This document shows positions 21,206 through 30,326 of a stretch of DNA of 33,104 nucleotides, in pieces. Numbering within the stretch: the stretch's first letter is position 1; each line of letters opens with the position of its first letter. A model generated the notes under the pieces. It was given only the letters and a program-made list of their open reading frames with translations, was not told where the DNA came from and made no database searches. The stretch comes from a virus, in IMG/VR virus record IMGVR_UViG_3300036785_000691, positions 1 to 33,104 of that record; one strand, written 5' to 3'. A program made the position numbers and the translations under genes.

Positions 21206-22065
21206 CGCTCGGCAACCTCCGCCTCCGGATGCAGAAGGAGTTCCCGGGCCTGGACCCGGACATCCGCGAAGGCTACATCTCAGACCGCTACACCGAGATT
21301 CTGGAGGAGCTCGCCTGGGAGCGTCTCACCAAAATCGGGATGATCCAGACGATTGCCCCGTACCAGCTTGGAACGGTGACGGTGGTAATGGGCTCGCAGT
21401 CCGTTGCGCTCTCTGGCGGGACTTGGGATGGCACGATGACCGGGAGATTCTTCCGCGTGGCCGGCGACAGCGCCTACTACAAGTTCACCTACACGAGCCC
21501 CACGGCGGGGATGATCGACCGGCCGTACGAGATGGCCAACGCGACGGGCGCGAGCTACACGATCTTTCAGAACGTCTACCCGGTTGCGGCCGATTGCCGC
21601 ATCCTCGCAGATGACGCCTTCTCCACCATGATGGCCGGCAATTTGACGCGGCTCTCCACGCAGGAGTTCAACAACTTCGACCCCAGCCGGGCCTGGGTCG
21701 GGACGCCGCAGAGCTGGGCGACGTTCATGGATGACTCGAGCCTGCCGCCGCCGCGGATGCAGGTCCAGTTCTGGCCGGCGCCCGACACCGTAGTAGGCAT
21801 CCCGTACGAATATACGGCCGAGCTCCTCCCGCCGGGCGGGACGAGTGTCGCGTTTGTGCCTTGGATGTCCCCCGATTCGGCAATGGTCGCGGGCGTCCAA
21901 GGAAAGATCAAGGCCTACCTGAAGGACTACACGGGCGCCGAGTTCGCCAAAGAAGAGGCGAAAGACGCGCTCTCGACCATGCGCGCCAATGAGGCGCGGC
22001 GAAGCGAGCACACCCAGCTCCAGCTCGCCACGATGTACACCCGGCACCGTCTACGCCGCTGGTAA
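21202..22065 (+). CDS. Head-tail adaptor-like protein, 287 aa
   Basis: GTG 21202 opens MTLGNLRLRMQKEFPGLDPD, then YISDRYTEILEELAWERLTK, a helical start typical of phage adaptor proteins that bind under the portal. A central beta part (VALSGGTWDGTMTGRFFRVA) is followed by LSTQEFNNFDPSRAWVGTPQ-SW and a basic C-terminal helix (RRSEHTQLQLATMYTRHRLR). The L-x-x-x-EF-x-x-x-D...G-[TA]-P-x-x-W motif recurs in the next two genes. P22 gp4 and T7 gp11 do this job in known short-tailed phages; that comparison is by role and place. Confidence 0.65.
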   Translation: MTLGNLRLRMQKEFPGLDPDIREGYISDRYTEILEELAWERLTKIGMIQTIAPYQLGTVTVVMGSQSVALSGGTWDGTMTGRFFRVAGDSAYYKFTYTSPTAGMIDRPYEMANATGASYTIFQNVYPVAADCRILADDAFSTMMAGNLTRLSTQEFNNFDPSRAWVGTPQSWATFMDDSSLPPPRMQVQFWPAPDTVVGIPYEYTAELLPPGGTSVAFVPWMSPDSAMVAGVQGKIKAYLKDYTGAEFAKEEAKDALSTMRANEARRSEHTQLQLATMYTRHRLRRW

Positions 22066-22071
22066 CGAGTC

Positions 22072-22758
22072 ATGACAGCGCAAGAGATCATCAACCGGGT
22101 CATGCAGCGCACGGACGACGAGAACGCCGTCCAGGCATCCCCCGCGGAGCTCCTCGCTGCCGTGAACGAGGGGCAGGAATTTGCGTCAATCCTGTCCCTC
22201 TGCCTCCAGACCGAGGTCCCGCTTGTCTTGCCGGCCGGGGCCTCGTTTGGGAGCATCCTCACGTCGTTCCCGGACTACCTGTGCCCCCTGCGCCTCGCGA
22301 CCACGAGCGGGCGCCTCATGCCTTCCACGCTCGCCGACTTCGATGCCGAGGACGACTCCTGGCAATCCACAATCGGGACACCGACGCGCTACGCGACGAT
22401 GGGATTTGACCTGATCGCGGTAAACAAGCAGCCGCCGGCGAATATCAACGCCGCCTTCATTTACGCCCGTTCCCCGGTCCAGATGGCGCCGAACATGACG
22501 CCTGAGATTCCGGAGGAATACCACCAGAGCCTGGTGAAGTTCGGAAAGTACCGCGTCCGGGTCAAGGAAGGAGCTCAGGGACTCTCGCGGGCCGTCCAGG
22601 ACCTCAACCGCTTCCTCGACGACATGACGCGCCTGGCGGGCTGCGTGAGGGCCCGCAGCAAGGCCGCCAAGTTCGATACCCTCCCGATCGAGCTCCAGCT
22701 CTTCGACAGGTCCCGCCTGATGCCGACGGTGGGCCCGGCGCAAAAGGCCGCCGCATGA
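22072..22758 (+). CDS. Adaptor/neck-like protein, second of three, 228 aa
   Basis: MTAQEIINRVMQRTDDENAV starts with two helices, followed by a mixed core and RLMPSTLADFDAEDDSWQST-IGTPTRY (about 85-110), which parallels the motif in the gene before and after. The second half is helical (YHQSLVKFGKYRVRVKEGAQ), a common end of these proteins. It is 6 nt after its neighbour and overlaps the next start by 4 nt. It may be an adaptor or a tail-completion protein. Confidence 0.65.
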   Translation: MTAQEIINRVMQRTDDENAVQASPAELLAAVNEGQEFASILSLCLQTEVPLVLPAGASFGSILTSFPDYLCPLRLATTSGRLMPSTLADFDAEDDSWQSTIGTPTRYATMGFDLIAVNKQPPANINAAFIYARSPVQMAPNMTPEIPEEYHQSLVKFGKYRVRVKEGAQGLSRAVQDLNRFLDDMTRLAGCVRARSKAAKFDTLPIELQLFDRSRLMPTVGPAQKAAA

Positions 22759-23372
22759 TCAACAGCACCGACGTCATCACGAGCATCCTCCCGGACCTCC
22801 ACGCGGCCGCGATGGCCGACCTGGTCTTCTGGGACCAGGACAAGCTGATCAATTGGGCCGATGAGTGCATCAAGCAGTTGGGGCGCCTGGCGCCGGTCTT
22901 CACGATCCGCGACACCAGCGTGAACACCTCAGGAAGTGTCCCCTCCTATAGCCTCCCCCCGCGCCATGTGGCGACCATCCATGTGAGCCTGGGAGCCGTC
23001 TCGTTGCGGCCGTCTAATATCTCTGAGCTCGAAGCACTGGATCCTGACTTTCAGTCAGTCCTGGGGGCACCGGAGCGCTGGTATGAGGACGCATTGGATG
23101 GGTCCGGTGCGCTGATCGGATTAGCGCCCATTCCCACTGTCGCGGCGCCGCTCCCGATCGTCTACGCTTCGTTTCCGCCCCAGCTCGACGTGGGGCAGGT
23201 GAACACGATGGTCCCGGCGCCGCCGCCGGTGAAGGGCTACATGGCGAATTACATCCTGGCGGAGGCGCTGCAGCAAGAATCCGAGGCCGAGATGCCCGAC
23301 GTTGCCGCTCACTGCAAAGGAAGACTGGCGTTGTATGAGCAAGCCTTCCAGCAGTACTTCGGAAAGCTCTGA
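22755..23372 (+). CDS. Adaptor/neck-like protein, third of three, 205 aa
   Basis: MINSTDVITSILPDLHAAAM begins a helical N-terminus with FWDQDKLINWADECIKQLGR (25-44). LRPSNISELEALDPDFQSVL-GAPERWY (about 84-110) carries the shared motif, and the C-terminus is helical (MANYILAEALQQESEAEMPD). The order DVxxSxxPDLxxxxMxDLVFW resembles small adaptor proteins of short-tailed phages (recollection). An ATGA overlap joins it to the previous gene. Confidence 0.65.
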   Translation: MINSTDVITSILPDLHAAAMADLVFWDQDKLINWADECIKQLGRLAPVFTIRDTSVNTSGSVPSYSLPPRHVATIHVSLGAVSLRPSNISELEALDPDFQSVLGAPERWYEDALDGSGALIGLAPIPTVAAPLPIVYASFPPQLDVGQVNTMVPAPPPVKGYMANYILAEALQQESEAEMPDVAAHCKGRLALYEQAFQQYFGKL

Positions 23373-23375
23373 ACG

Positions 23376-23546
23376 ATGACGATGGAAGAGCAGATCCAGT
23401 CGAAGACCAACGTGGAGTGCCCCATCTGCGGCGGCCACGGCTGGGTCTGCGAAAGGCACCCGGATAGGCCGTTTGAGAGCGGTGGTGCGCGGGACTGCGA
23501 CTGCGGCGCGCCTGGCATGCCGTGTCGATGCACTGGGATGAAGTGA
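23376..23546 (+). CDS. Conserved small cysteine-rich protein, 56 aa
   Basis: The sequence TNVECPICGGHGWVCERHPD (12-31) then RDCDCGAPGMPCRCTG carries eight cysteines, and the CPIC-GG-x-G-W-V-C-x-x-H-P-x-RP pattern is one I know from small proteins of phages and alphaproteobacteria. Zinc binding is likely. It starts 3 nt after the previous stop and its end overlaps the next gene by up to 25 nt. Its place in the tail cluster does not explain its role. Confidence 0.7.
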   Translation: MTMEEQIQSKTNVECPICGGHGWVCERHPDRPFESGGARDCDCGAPGMPCRCTGMK

Positions 23547-23731
23547 GAAGCGAATTTCACAATATCGTAAGCGGTTGGACGCTGATCAGCGGCATAGATG
23601 ATCTGACCGACCGTATCGAACGCGCCGGCGAATGGACGAAGCTGAACGGTCCTCTGGACCCAGATGAAGAGGCGACGATCAAAATGATGATCGAGTCGCA
23701 AATTGCCCGCGGATTCTTTGGTGATGAATGA
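23522..23731 (+). CDS. Hypothetical protein, 69 aa
   Basis: GTG 23522 (or ATG 23528) gives MHWDEVRSEFHNIVSGWTLI and SGIDDLTDRIERAGEWTKLN, then an acidic helix (DPDEEATIKMMIESQIARGF). It is mainly helical and acidic, like a small chaperone or tail accessory, but no family is recognised. It overlaps the Cys-rich gene before it and, by 8 nt, the large tail gene after it. Confidence 0.6.
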   Translation: MSMHWDEVRSEFHNIVSGWTLISGIDDLTDRIERAGEWTKLNGPLDPDEEATIKMMIESQIARGFFGDE

Positions 23732-26312
23732 AATGGCCGCTCAACCAAAGGAACTCCAAATCATCCCCGGTGGATTGAACCTGGCGGCGCCGGGAGACGC
23801 GATCCCTGACGGGGACTGCCTGGACCTCGGCGGGTTCTTCCCGGGAAGCGTGGGCATGCTCGAGCAGGCCGGCGGGTGGACCGCGGCATCCTCCGGGTCT
23901 CACGCCGGCGCGCATTTCCACACCCTGTGCCAGACCTCAAACCGCCTCTACTTCGGGGGCACGATGGGCGCCCTGTGGCGCAAGACCGGCACCGCGGCCG
24001 AGACCACGATCGATTCTGGATACGACGGCTACCCGCTCGGCATCATCGCCTACCAGGGCTACGTCTGGGTCATGAACAAGACCAGGCAATCGAGGGACAA
24101 CGGGACGACGGTAAGCGCGTGGACCCCGCCGCCGCCGGGACTGCCGGTCGTAACCAATCACCCTGTCCCATTAACGGCGCTCTCGGTCTACCAGTGCGTC
24201 CCCGCAAACCAAGACGGGCCGAGCGGAAACTACCAGGCGATCAACATGCTCACCTCCGAGAGCCTGGCCGGCGTTGAGGTGGGCGGCATCATCACGATCG
24301 CGGGCATCACGGCGCCGGCGGGCGCGACTGTGATGAATGGCTCCTGGCAAGTTCTGTCAATCCTGCCGAGCAGCCCCAATAGCACGGTCACTCTCACCGC
24401 TCTTGTCGCTCCCGGTAGCGTCCCCTCGGCGGTAAATGACCCCGCGGTGACGTGGACCTACTCGAGCGCGGGCCAGCCCTTCGGCGAGCACCTATACTGG
24501 ATCACCTGGCAGTTTCAAGACCTGGGAGAGAGCAACCCAAGCTCGATCGGTACCCCGCCGGTCATCACGCCGGCGAAGGTCACGGTGAATGACGCCGGGA
24601 CCTACAACGAGATCGACATCGACGCGCCGGGCGCGAGCCTCCTCCCGCCGCCCGCGGGCGTAATCGGGTGGAATATCTACCGGCAGAGCCCGGACATGCC
24701 GAGCGCGTACCGGTTGAATGAGTTCGTCCTCGACATCACGCGGACCTACGTCTACGACTACGGGGATTCGATCCACCGGCATGACTCCGACTACCTGATC
24801 AACGGCCTCGGCGCGATCATGGAGGGCGACCATGACCCGGCGCCGGCCGCCAGCATCACGGCCAACCAGGTCTATAACGGTCGGATCCTGGTCGCTAACT
24901 CCGCGTCCAACCCCAACCGCGTCTGGTATACCCCAGCGCTGCAGCCGGCCTTCTTCCGCGGGTCAGGCAACCCACAGGCAGGGGACTGGGTGGACATCGG
25001 GACCGATCGCGACGACGGGGTCCTCTTCATGGCGGTGAAGCCCGGACAGGTCACGGTCTACCGCCAGAAAAGCATCTGGCGCATCACGGGGGACTTCGCG
25101 GACCCGAGCGGGCGCATTGACCCGGTGGTCCCCGACCTGGGCGTTGTGGGCCCGCGCGCGGTGACCTGCACCAGCCTGGGCGACTACTTCCGGGCCCCAG
25201 AGGGCGTCTACAAGTTCAACGGGGACTGGGCCCAGAAGATCTCGGCCAAATTGGATCCGGTCTTCCGCCTGGCCGACCGGCCCGAGAATTTCCCGCTCGA
25301 GGACCCCACCCAGACCGTCAATTGCGCGCTCGGGTTCCACGCGGGGCGACTCTGGGTGAGTTACACGATTCTCGGGCAGACCTACAACAGCCGCGAGTTC
25401 ATCATGCATGTCGATACCGCGCGGTGGTTCTCGCGCACCATCGGCCTCGGTGCGTTCCTCGACACCGGCCCGGGCTTCCTCGGGGCGGCGATCGACAGCG
25501 TACGGAACCTCGAGACGGGCTTTGTGGACGGGCCGAACCCCACGCCGGTAGTCTTCCAGAGCTCTTACCAGAATGCGGGACTGCCCGACCGGGAGAAGAC
25601 GTGGAGCGACCTGGTGATCACGCACAACACGGGAGGCCAGCAGCTCGCCATCACGATCCGCACCAACAAATTCCAGAAGACCAGCGACTCCTTCCGGCTC
25701 GACGCCACGCTGCTCTCGAGCGTACCGACGCGGAGCATCTTCCCGCTGATCTACCCGAGCAACTACATCGGTCCCGACGGGACCAATGCGCTGGTGGGAC
25801 TCCCGATCCGCTCTTTCAGCCTCGCGGTACGTATCGACGGGAATGGGGTGCCGAATACCCCCGATATGTCGCTTGAGACGCCCATCATCCTGCACTACTA
25901 CCTCGAGGCCCGCACCGGGCAACTCTTCGACTCTGACGAAACGGACCACGGGATGCCGGCGGTAGTGAAGGCCATCGACATGGTGGAGTTCGATATTGAC
26001 AACCGGCTCTCCGCGGACGCCCGGCTACAAATCTATAGCGATGTCCCGGGCGGCGCGATGGTCCCGCGGCTCCCGGTCGGGACGGGCCTGGTGCTCCCCC
26101 AGACGACAACGCGCCAGGTGGTACGCATCGTATTGCCGAACATCATCGAGGGGAAGCTCCTGCGCTATGTCGTCGCGCTCTCCTACAGCGATGCGCCAAC
26201 GGCCAATTTCAATCTGTATGGGATCCGCGCGCGGGTTACGCCCATTGGGGTTTACTGCGACGGCTTGATTACGGAATTCTTCGATACCCGACCGATCCCG
26301 ATTGGAGTGTAA
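23724..26312 (+). CDS. Large tail (nozzle-like) protein, 862 aa
   Basis: ATG 23724 overlaps the previous gene's end (a second Met follows at 23733). Beta-rich throughout, with GGLNLAAPGDAIPDGDCLDL near the start, RLYFGGTMGALWRKTG, and later the run GVLFMAVKPGQVTVYRQKSI, then WRITGDFADPSG and DYFRAPEGVYKFNGDW, like the blades of a propeller. Such proteins form the tail tube end (nozzle) in short-tailed phages, as T7 gp12 or P22 gp10 do; that assignment is inferred. The last 100 or so residues form a domain that recurs in the next two genes. Confidence 0.75.
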   Translation: MNEMAAQPKELQIIPGGLNLAAPGDAIPDGDCLDLGGFFPGSVGMLEQAGGWTAASSGSHAGAHFHTLCQTSNRLYFGGTMGALWRKTGTAAETTIDSGYDGYPLGIIAYQGYVWVMNKTRQSRDNGTTVSAWTPPPPGLPVVTNHPVPLTALSVYQCVPANQDGPSGNYQAINMLTSESLAGVEVGGIITIAGITAPAGATVMNGSWQVLSILPSSPNSTVTLTALVAPGSVPSAVNDPAVTWTYSSAGQPFGEHLYWITWQFQDLGESNPSSIGTPPVITPAKVTVNDAGTYNEIDIDAPGASLLPPPAGVIGWNIYRQSPDMPSAYRLNEFVLDITRTYVYDYGDSIHRHDSDYLINGLGAIMEGDHDPAPAASITANQVYNGRILVANSASNPNRVWYTPALQPAFFRGSGNPQAGDWVDIGTDRDDGVLFMAVKPGQVTVYRQKSIWRITGDFADPSGRIDPVVPDLGVVGPRAVTCTSLGDYFRAPEGVYKFNGDWAQKISAKLDPVFRLADRPENFPLEDPTQTVNCALGFHAGRLWVSYTILGQTYNSREFIMHVDTARWFSRTIGLGAFLDTGPGFLGAAIDSVRNLETGFVDGPNPTPVVFQSSYQNAGLPDREKTWSDLVITHNTGGQQLAITIRTNKFQKTSDSFRLDATLLSSVPTRSIFPLIYPSNYIGPDGTNALVGLPIRSFSLAVRIDGNGVPNTPDMSLETPIILHYYLEARTGQLFDSDETDHGMPAVVKAIDMVEFDIDNRLSADARLQIYSDVPGGAMVPRLPVGTGLVLPQTTTRQVVRIVLPNIIEGKLLRYVVALSYSDAPTANFNLYGIRARVTPIGVYCDGLITEFFDTRPIPIGV

Positions 26313-26315
26313 ATC

Positions 26316-26648
26316 ATGGCATTCAGAAAAGTCGCCGAATTCAAGGAATGCTCGTTGCAATACCAGAGCAACGGCCCCGCTACGTTTGAGTGGTTCACCG
26401 ACATGCCAGGCGGCACGCTCGCCATCCGGAATACGACCACGCTCCCGACTACTAACAACACGCGCGGGACCACCACGATTCCACTCGACGGAATTACCGG
26501 CACCCAGTTTTACCCCTTTATCTCGCCTTCAGCAGCAACTCAGTTGAGGCTATTTTCTGGAACCGTGTACTTGCGTCCCATTGGCGTCTACATCGACGGG
26601 TCACTCGGCGAGATCTGGAGCACCCCTCCGCTTTCGATAGGGACCTGA
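26316..26648 (+). CDS. Small tail protein repeating the nozzle C-terminal domain, 110 aa
   Basis: MAFRKVAEFKECSLQYQSNG begins a protein made of one beta domain: FEWFTDMPGGTLAIRNT (24-40), a Thr-rich middle with IPLDGITGTQFYPFI, then LRLFSGTVYLRPIGVYIDGS (77-96). The preceding large protein ends with IYSDVPGGAMVPRL...FNLYGIRARVTPIGVYCDGL, and the following gene begins with the same layout. It starts 3 nt after the large protein's stop. Probably a tail-tip or fibre-attachment module. Confidence 0.7.
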   Translation: MAFRKVAEFKECSLQYQSNGPATFEWFTDMPGGTLAIRNTTTLPTTNNTRGTTTIPLDGITGTQFYPFISPSAATQLRLFSGTVYLRPIGVYIDGSLGEIWSTPPLSIGT

Positions 26649-27214
26649 TGGAACTGGTCTGCCTCTTCAAAATCGTAGAAGTCTTGATTGACGCGCCGGC
26701 CGGCTGCACGCTGGAGTTCTGGACCGATCTGCCTGGGAATGCGCTAGCGCAGCGCTCCCAGGCTGTAATCGGCGCGACGACTGGCCGCCACCCGTACCGG
26801 ATGGTCCTCTCGGGGGCGACCAAAGGGAAACTGTATCAGTTGAAAATCTTCCCGGCGGGTGGCGTGGGGATGAGCATTTTCTCAGCGAAGGTCTACGCGC
26901 GTCCGCTCGGGCCGCCGGCGCTCCCGTGGGCCTGGTATACGGTTCCGGGCATCTTCCCTACGCAGGATGACTGGTCCGAAATGAAGCTCCCGATAGACCC
27001 CACAAGCGACCTATACACCAGCCTCAAACTGCCGATCGATGAGACTAGCGACGTCTTCGCCAGCATGAAGTTGCCTATTGACCCAACGGCGGATACGTAC
27101 ACGAGCATGCGCTTGCCGATCGACCCGACCGCAGATACTTACGCCTCGATGCAGCTCCCAGTGAAACCCACGCCCGTCGTTCCCGATTGGGTCAGTTTGC
27201 CGGTAGACCAATAG
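26648..27214 (+). CDS. Tail protein: beta domain plus 14-residue repeats, 188 aa
   Basis: The N-terminal 95 residues repeat the module of the two preceding proteins: LEFWTDLPGNALAQRSQ, then a TTGRHPYRMVL strand, then SIFSAKVYARPLG. The second half has 14-residue units of the form M-[KR]-LPID-[PE]-T-[SA]-D-x-[YF]-[TA]-S, four clear and one degenerate, ending VSLPVDQ. The repeats may be a flexible spacer or binding tape. The start overlaps the previous stop by one base (TGATG), and the next gene begins one base after its stop. Confidence 0.7.
   Translation: MELVCLFKIVEVLIDAPAGCTLEFWTDLPGNALAQRSQAVIGATTGRHPYRMVLSGATKGKLYQLKIFPAGGVGMSIFSAKVYARPLGPPALPWAWYTVPGIFPTQDDWSEMKLPIDPTSDLYTSLKLPIDETSDVFASMKLPIDPTADTYTSMRLPIDPTADTYASMQLPVKPTPVVPDWVSLPVDQ
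26981..27211 (+). repeat. Tandem 42-nt coding repeats
   Basis: Units begin at 26981, 27023, 27065 and 27107 and encode MKLPIDPTSDLYTS and close variants. A fifth unit at 27149 is degenerate (MQLPVKPTPVVPDW), and a stub (VSLPVDQ) ends the gene. The units are in frame and contiguous. Confidence 0.85.
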
Positions 27215-27215
27215 C

Positions 27216-30200
27216 ATGGGATCCGCGAAAACCGCTCTCGTCCTGCCCATCCTGCCGATCTCTGGCGTACCGGACGAGCTTGTCCGCGTACTGAATGATA
27301 GATTCCGGTCCCTGCACCTCGCTGTAGCGGCCGGCGCCCCGACGACAGTGGTGAAGGGCACCCCAGGGCCTCCGGGCGGCCAGGGGCCCCCAGGGACGCC
27401 GGGAACGGGCACCGGTCCGGGCGCGCCCAACGTCCTCGCGACGTCCACCGCGGCCGTCTTCTACGCGGCATCGGGCAACGGCCAGGTATTCGGCTTTCAG
27501 GGACGGATTGACCTCCCGACAACGGACCCGAATTTCGCGGCCCACTTCGCTCGCGTAGATGTCATCGCGATTGACCCGAGCGGCGGGTCGCATATCGTCC
27601 AGTCTTTTACGGGAGACGCCATCACCGGGACGTCTATCGCCTATAGCGGCGCCGTCGGTCCCCAACCCCTGGCAAACGAGGTCTGGAGTGTGGCCTTCCA
27701 GTGCTTCGATGAGCTCGGGGCCCCGACAGCGTCCCCGTTCACCATCACGGGACTCGCGGTATTCCCGGCCGGCGTCACCGCGGTCTCAGGCGCCGAGGTC
27801 GCGGGCTCGCACTTCCAGGACCGTCTCCAGGGACTGCACTTCGCGGTGGACCTCACGGCCACCACGGCCCACCTGCAGTCTCCCGTAACGGTGACCTTCT
27901 GGCTCGATTTCTCGGACGGGAACGGGTGGACCTGGCAGGGGTGGTTCCGGATCACCGGCGGGACGGGTACGGTGCGGATCGGGGAGCCGAAGCCCGGCTC
28001 TACCAGCATGGACGGGGACATCTGGGTACCTCCACCGGGCCGCCAGCACTGGAAGGTCGCGGCCTTCCCGGGCGCCTACGCCAAGACGTCCACCTTGCCG
28101 GCGGGAGCGGTCACCAACACCTTCGACGTGACGCCGGTTGGCCTCTGCACCCCGTCCGATATCACGGGCGCCCAGTTCCTCCCGAACCCGGTGACGAACG
28201 CCATCATCACCTACATCCTGCATGACCCGGGCGTCTACAACTGGGGCTACTACCAACTCCTTTACACCCAGCCGACGATCGGCGTGGACCCCTGGTACTG
28301 GTTCAGTTTCGTCTCGATTCAGAAGGGCCACACCACCAACGGGACCTGCACGATCGTGAATGGGACCTCGCTCACGGTCACCACGGGCCCGGCCCTGACC
28401 TCCGCGGACGTCGGGAAACTGATCTATATCGACCAAGGCGGGGAGCGGACCATCGTGACGGTGTCTAGCGCGACCCAGGCCACTATCAGCCTCGCGACGG
28501 CCAACGGGACCTTCCTGCCATTTGAGATCTGGAATCCCTCGCCGGTGACCGCTACCGACGACGAGGGAATCGACCAGCACCCGGACCTCTACCACGGGCG
28601 TTGGCACGCGGTAAGCGCGTCGTTCCAAGGCGGAGTGACATCGACCCCCGGCTCCGCCGTGACTTACGTCGGCGCGAAGCCCCCCGACTGGACTTTCCCG
28701 CTCCTCAACAATCCCGACGGGACAGTGAATATCAACCGGAAATTCCGGTGCTGGATCTGGTGCGCGAGCCACCTCAACGATTTACTGCCTGACGGGACGT
28801 GGCCACCGGTCCCCTTCGTCTTGCAGACGACATGCTGGCCGAACGCCCAAGACCACTTCGACCTGCAGCCCGCCGCGCAACCCCCGGCACTCGACCTGAC
28901 GGTGAGCAACCCGGCCACGATCTCCCTGCCCTTGACCGGCGGGAACGGCTTGCCATTGACCGTCAGTTCCGGCGGCATCACCGGCTCGTACCTGGGCCCG
29001 CAATCCGTTACCTCGACCAAGATGGCGCAGGACGCCATCACCGCGGCCAACGGGGCCCTGGCCGCGAATGCGGTGGTGGACAGCAATGTGCATGACGTAA
29101 GCATCGCGAAGTTCACCGCCGGGACCAACGTCTTTAGCGGAGATGTCATCCTCTCGCGGGGCATCAGCTTGCCGGTCTTGATGCTGCAAAACACCGGCAT
29201 CACCTTGTTTGGCCAGTCCGATGCGAGCGCGGGAACCGCCGGTCTATTGAGCAAGCCCTACGTGCAGATTCAGCCCGCGGGCATCAAGCTGTACTCGGGC
29301 TACACCGCTCCGCAAACTAAACCCGGCTCGATATTCCTGGACTCGGCCAGCAACGCGATGACGATCTACAGCGTGGATTCGGACACGACTCACCCTTACT
29401 TCACCGTGACCACCACCGGGCTGACTTTCGTCAACGGCGTTTGCAGCGTGGCGATCAACAGCAACGCGATCAACTTTACGGACACCGGCAACCACAACGC
29501 TCTCACGATGAATTCTGCTGGCCTCACGGTGGCAAGCGGATCTTCGAGCCCACCCAATAACCAGTTGGTGATCACTTCCTCCAGCATGCAATTGCAGCTC
29601 GGAGGCCAGCCGCGGGTCACGATCGACGGCACCACTGGCATCACAATTTCTAATGGCGGCGCAAGTAGCGTCATCATCAATGCCAATACAGTTGCTATCG
29701 CTCAAGGGACACTCCTTTTAAACCTCAACGGTGTGACCACATCTATTGCGAATACCGCGAGCGCAGGAGCGGCCGGCGCCGGGATCTTCGTGAAGGACAA
29801 CGCGCTCGGGATTCACACCGTGATGACGCCCTACGGGCTCTTCGGGATGAGTTCCTCGAATTCGGTTTACTGGGCGGTAGACATGGCCCAGACAGGCAAT
29901 GCGCGGGGGGCCCTCGGTGTGGTTGACCCAAGCAATGGAAACACGGTGAGCCTCGATCCTGATAATGGCGTGTTGATCAACGGCACGGTGGTCATCAACA
30001 TGACCGCCGCGTTCATCGGGCCCAGCGTTGCATCTCCCACCATCGAGGCTACGACAGCCTCCGCGCAACTGAAAGTCAACGGGCAGGTAGTCTGCCAAGG
30101 CAATAGCAACAACTGGCTGGGCGGATTACAAAGTCCTGGCGCGCAAGTCTTTGCCGGGGAATTCGGGATTTATGGAACGGCGGTCGGCTGGCCGCAAACA

Positions 30201-30326
30201 GCCAGCGGCGGCTCGGGTCCCGGCGGCAGCGGTCCCGGTCTGCCTATGGGGCAGTACGCAACCTTCGCCACGGGAGATGGGCGCACCGTTTACGTACAGG
30301 GCGGCTTGATAGTCAATGTGAAGTAG
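27216..30326 (+). CDS. Large collagen-like tail fibre / host-interaction protein, 1036 aa
   Basis: N-terminus MGSAKTALVLPILPISGVPD, a helix (LVRVLNDRFRSLHLAV), then a short collagen-like run (GTPGPPGGQGPPGTPG, 48-63). A long Gly/Thr/Ser-rich beta part follows, with Ig/fibronectin-like features (ATTAHLQSPVTVTFWLDFSD) around residue 215. The last third has repeating short strands (NHNALTMNSAGLTVASGSSS, TIDGTTGITISNGGASSVII), typical of trimeric beta-helical fibre shafts. The C-terminus is Gly/Pro-rich then YATFATGDGRTVYVQGGLIV. It would bind the host surface or link fibres to the tail. Confidence 0.75.
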   Translation: MGSAKTALVLPILPISGVPDELVRVLNDRFRSLHLAVAAGAPTTVVKGTPGPPGGQGPPGTPGTGTGPGAPNVLATSTAAVFYAASGNGQVFGFQGRIDLPTTDPNFAAHFARVDVIAIDPSGGSHIVQSFTGDAITGTSIAYSGAVGPQPLANEVWSVAFQCFDELGAPTASPFTITGLAVFPAGVTAVSGAEVAGSHFQDRLQGLHFAVDLTATTAHLQSPVTVTFWLDFSDGNGWTWQGWFRITGGTGTVRIGEPKPGSTSMDGDIWVPPPGRQHWKVAAFPGAYAKTSTLPAGAVTNTFDVTPVGLCTPSDITGAQFLPNPVTNAIITYILHDPGVYNWGYYQLLYTQPTIGVDPWYWFSFVSIQKGHTTNGTCTIVNGTSLTVTTGPALTSADVGKLIYIDQGGERTIVTVSSATQATISLATANGTFLPFEIWNPSPVTATDDEGIDQHPDLYHGRWHAVSASFQGGVTSTPGSAVTYVGAKPPDWTFPLLNNPDGTVNINRKFRCWIWCASHLNDLLPDGTWPPVPFVLQTTCWPNAQDHFDLQPAAQPPALDLTVSNPATISLPLTGGNGLPLTVSSGGITGSYLGPQSVTSTKMAQDAITAANGALAANAVVDSNVHDVSIAKFTAGTNVFSGDVILSRGISLPVLMLQNTGITLFGQSDASAGTAGLLSKPYVQIQPAGIKLYSGYTAPQTKPGSIFLDSASNAMTIYSVDSDTTHPYFTVTTTGLTFVNGVCSVAINSNAINFTDTGNHNALTMNSAGLTVASGSSSPPNNQLVITSSSMQLQLGGQPRVTIDGTTGITISNGGASSVIINANTVAIAQGTLLLNLNGVTTSIANTASAGAAGAGIFVKDNALGIHTVMTPYGLFGMSSSNSVYWAVDMAQTGNARGALGVVDPSNGNTVSLDPDNGVLINGTVVINMTAAFIGPSVASPTIEATTASAQLKVNGQVVCQGNSNNWLGGLQSPGAQVFAGEFGIYGTAVGWPQTASGGSGPGGSGPGLPMGQYATFATGDGRTVYVQGGLIVNVK

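Noticed and set aside
24963-25949. 328-codon open frame on the minus strand
   Set aside because: It is antisense to the large tail protein, rich in Arg/Val/Glu with no family signature, as expected for a high-GC complementary frame.
27786-28772. 328-codon open frame on the minus strand
   Set aside because: Antisense to the large collagen-like fibre gene. The composition is a mirror of the Gly/Thr-rich coding strand.
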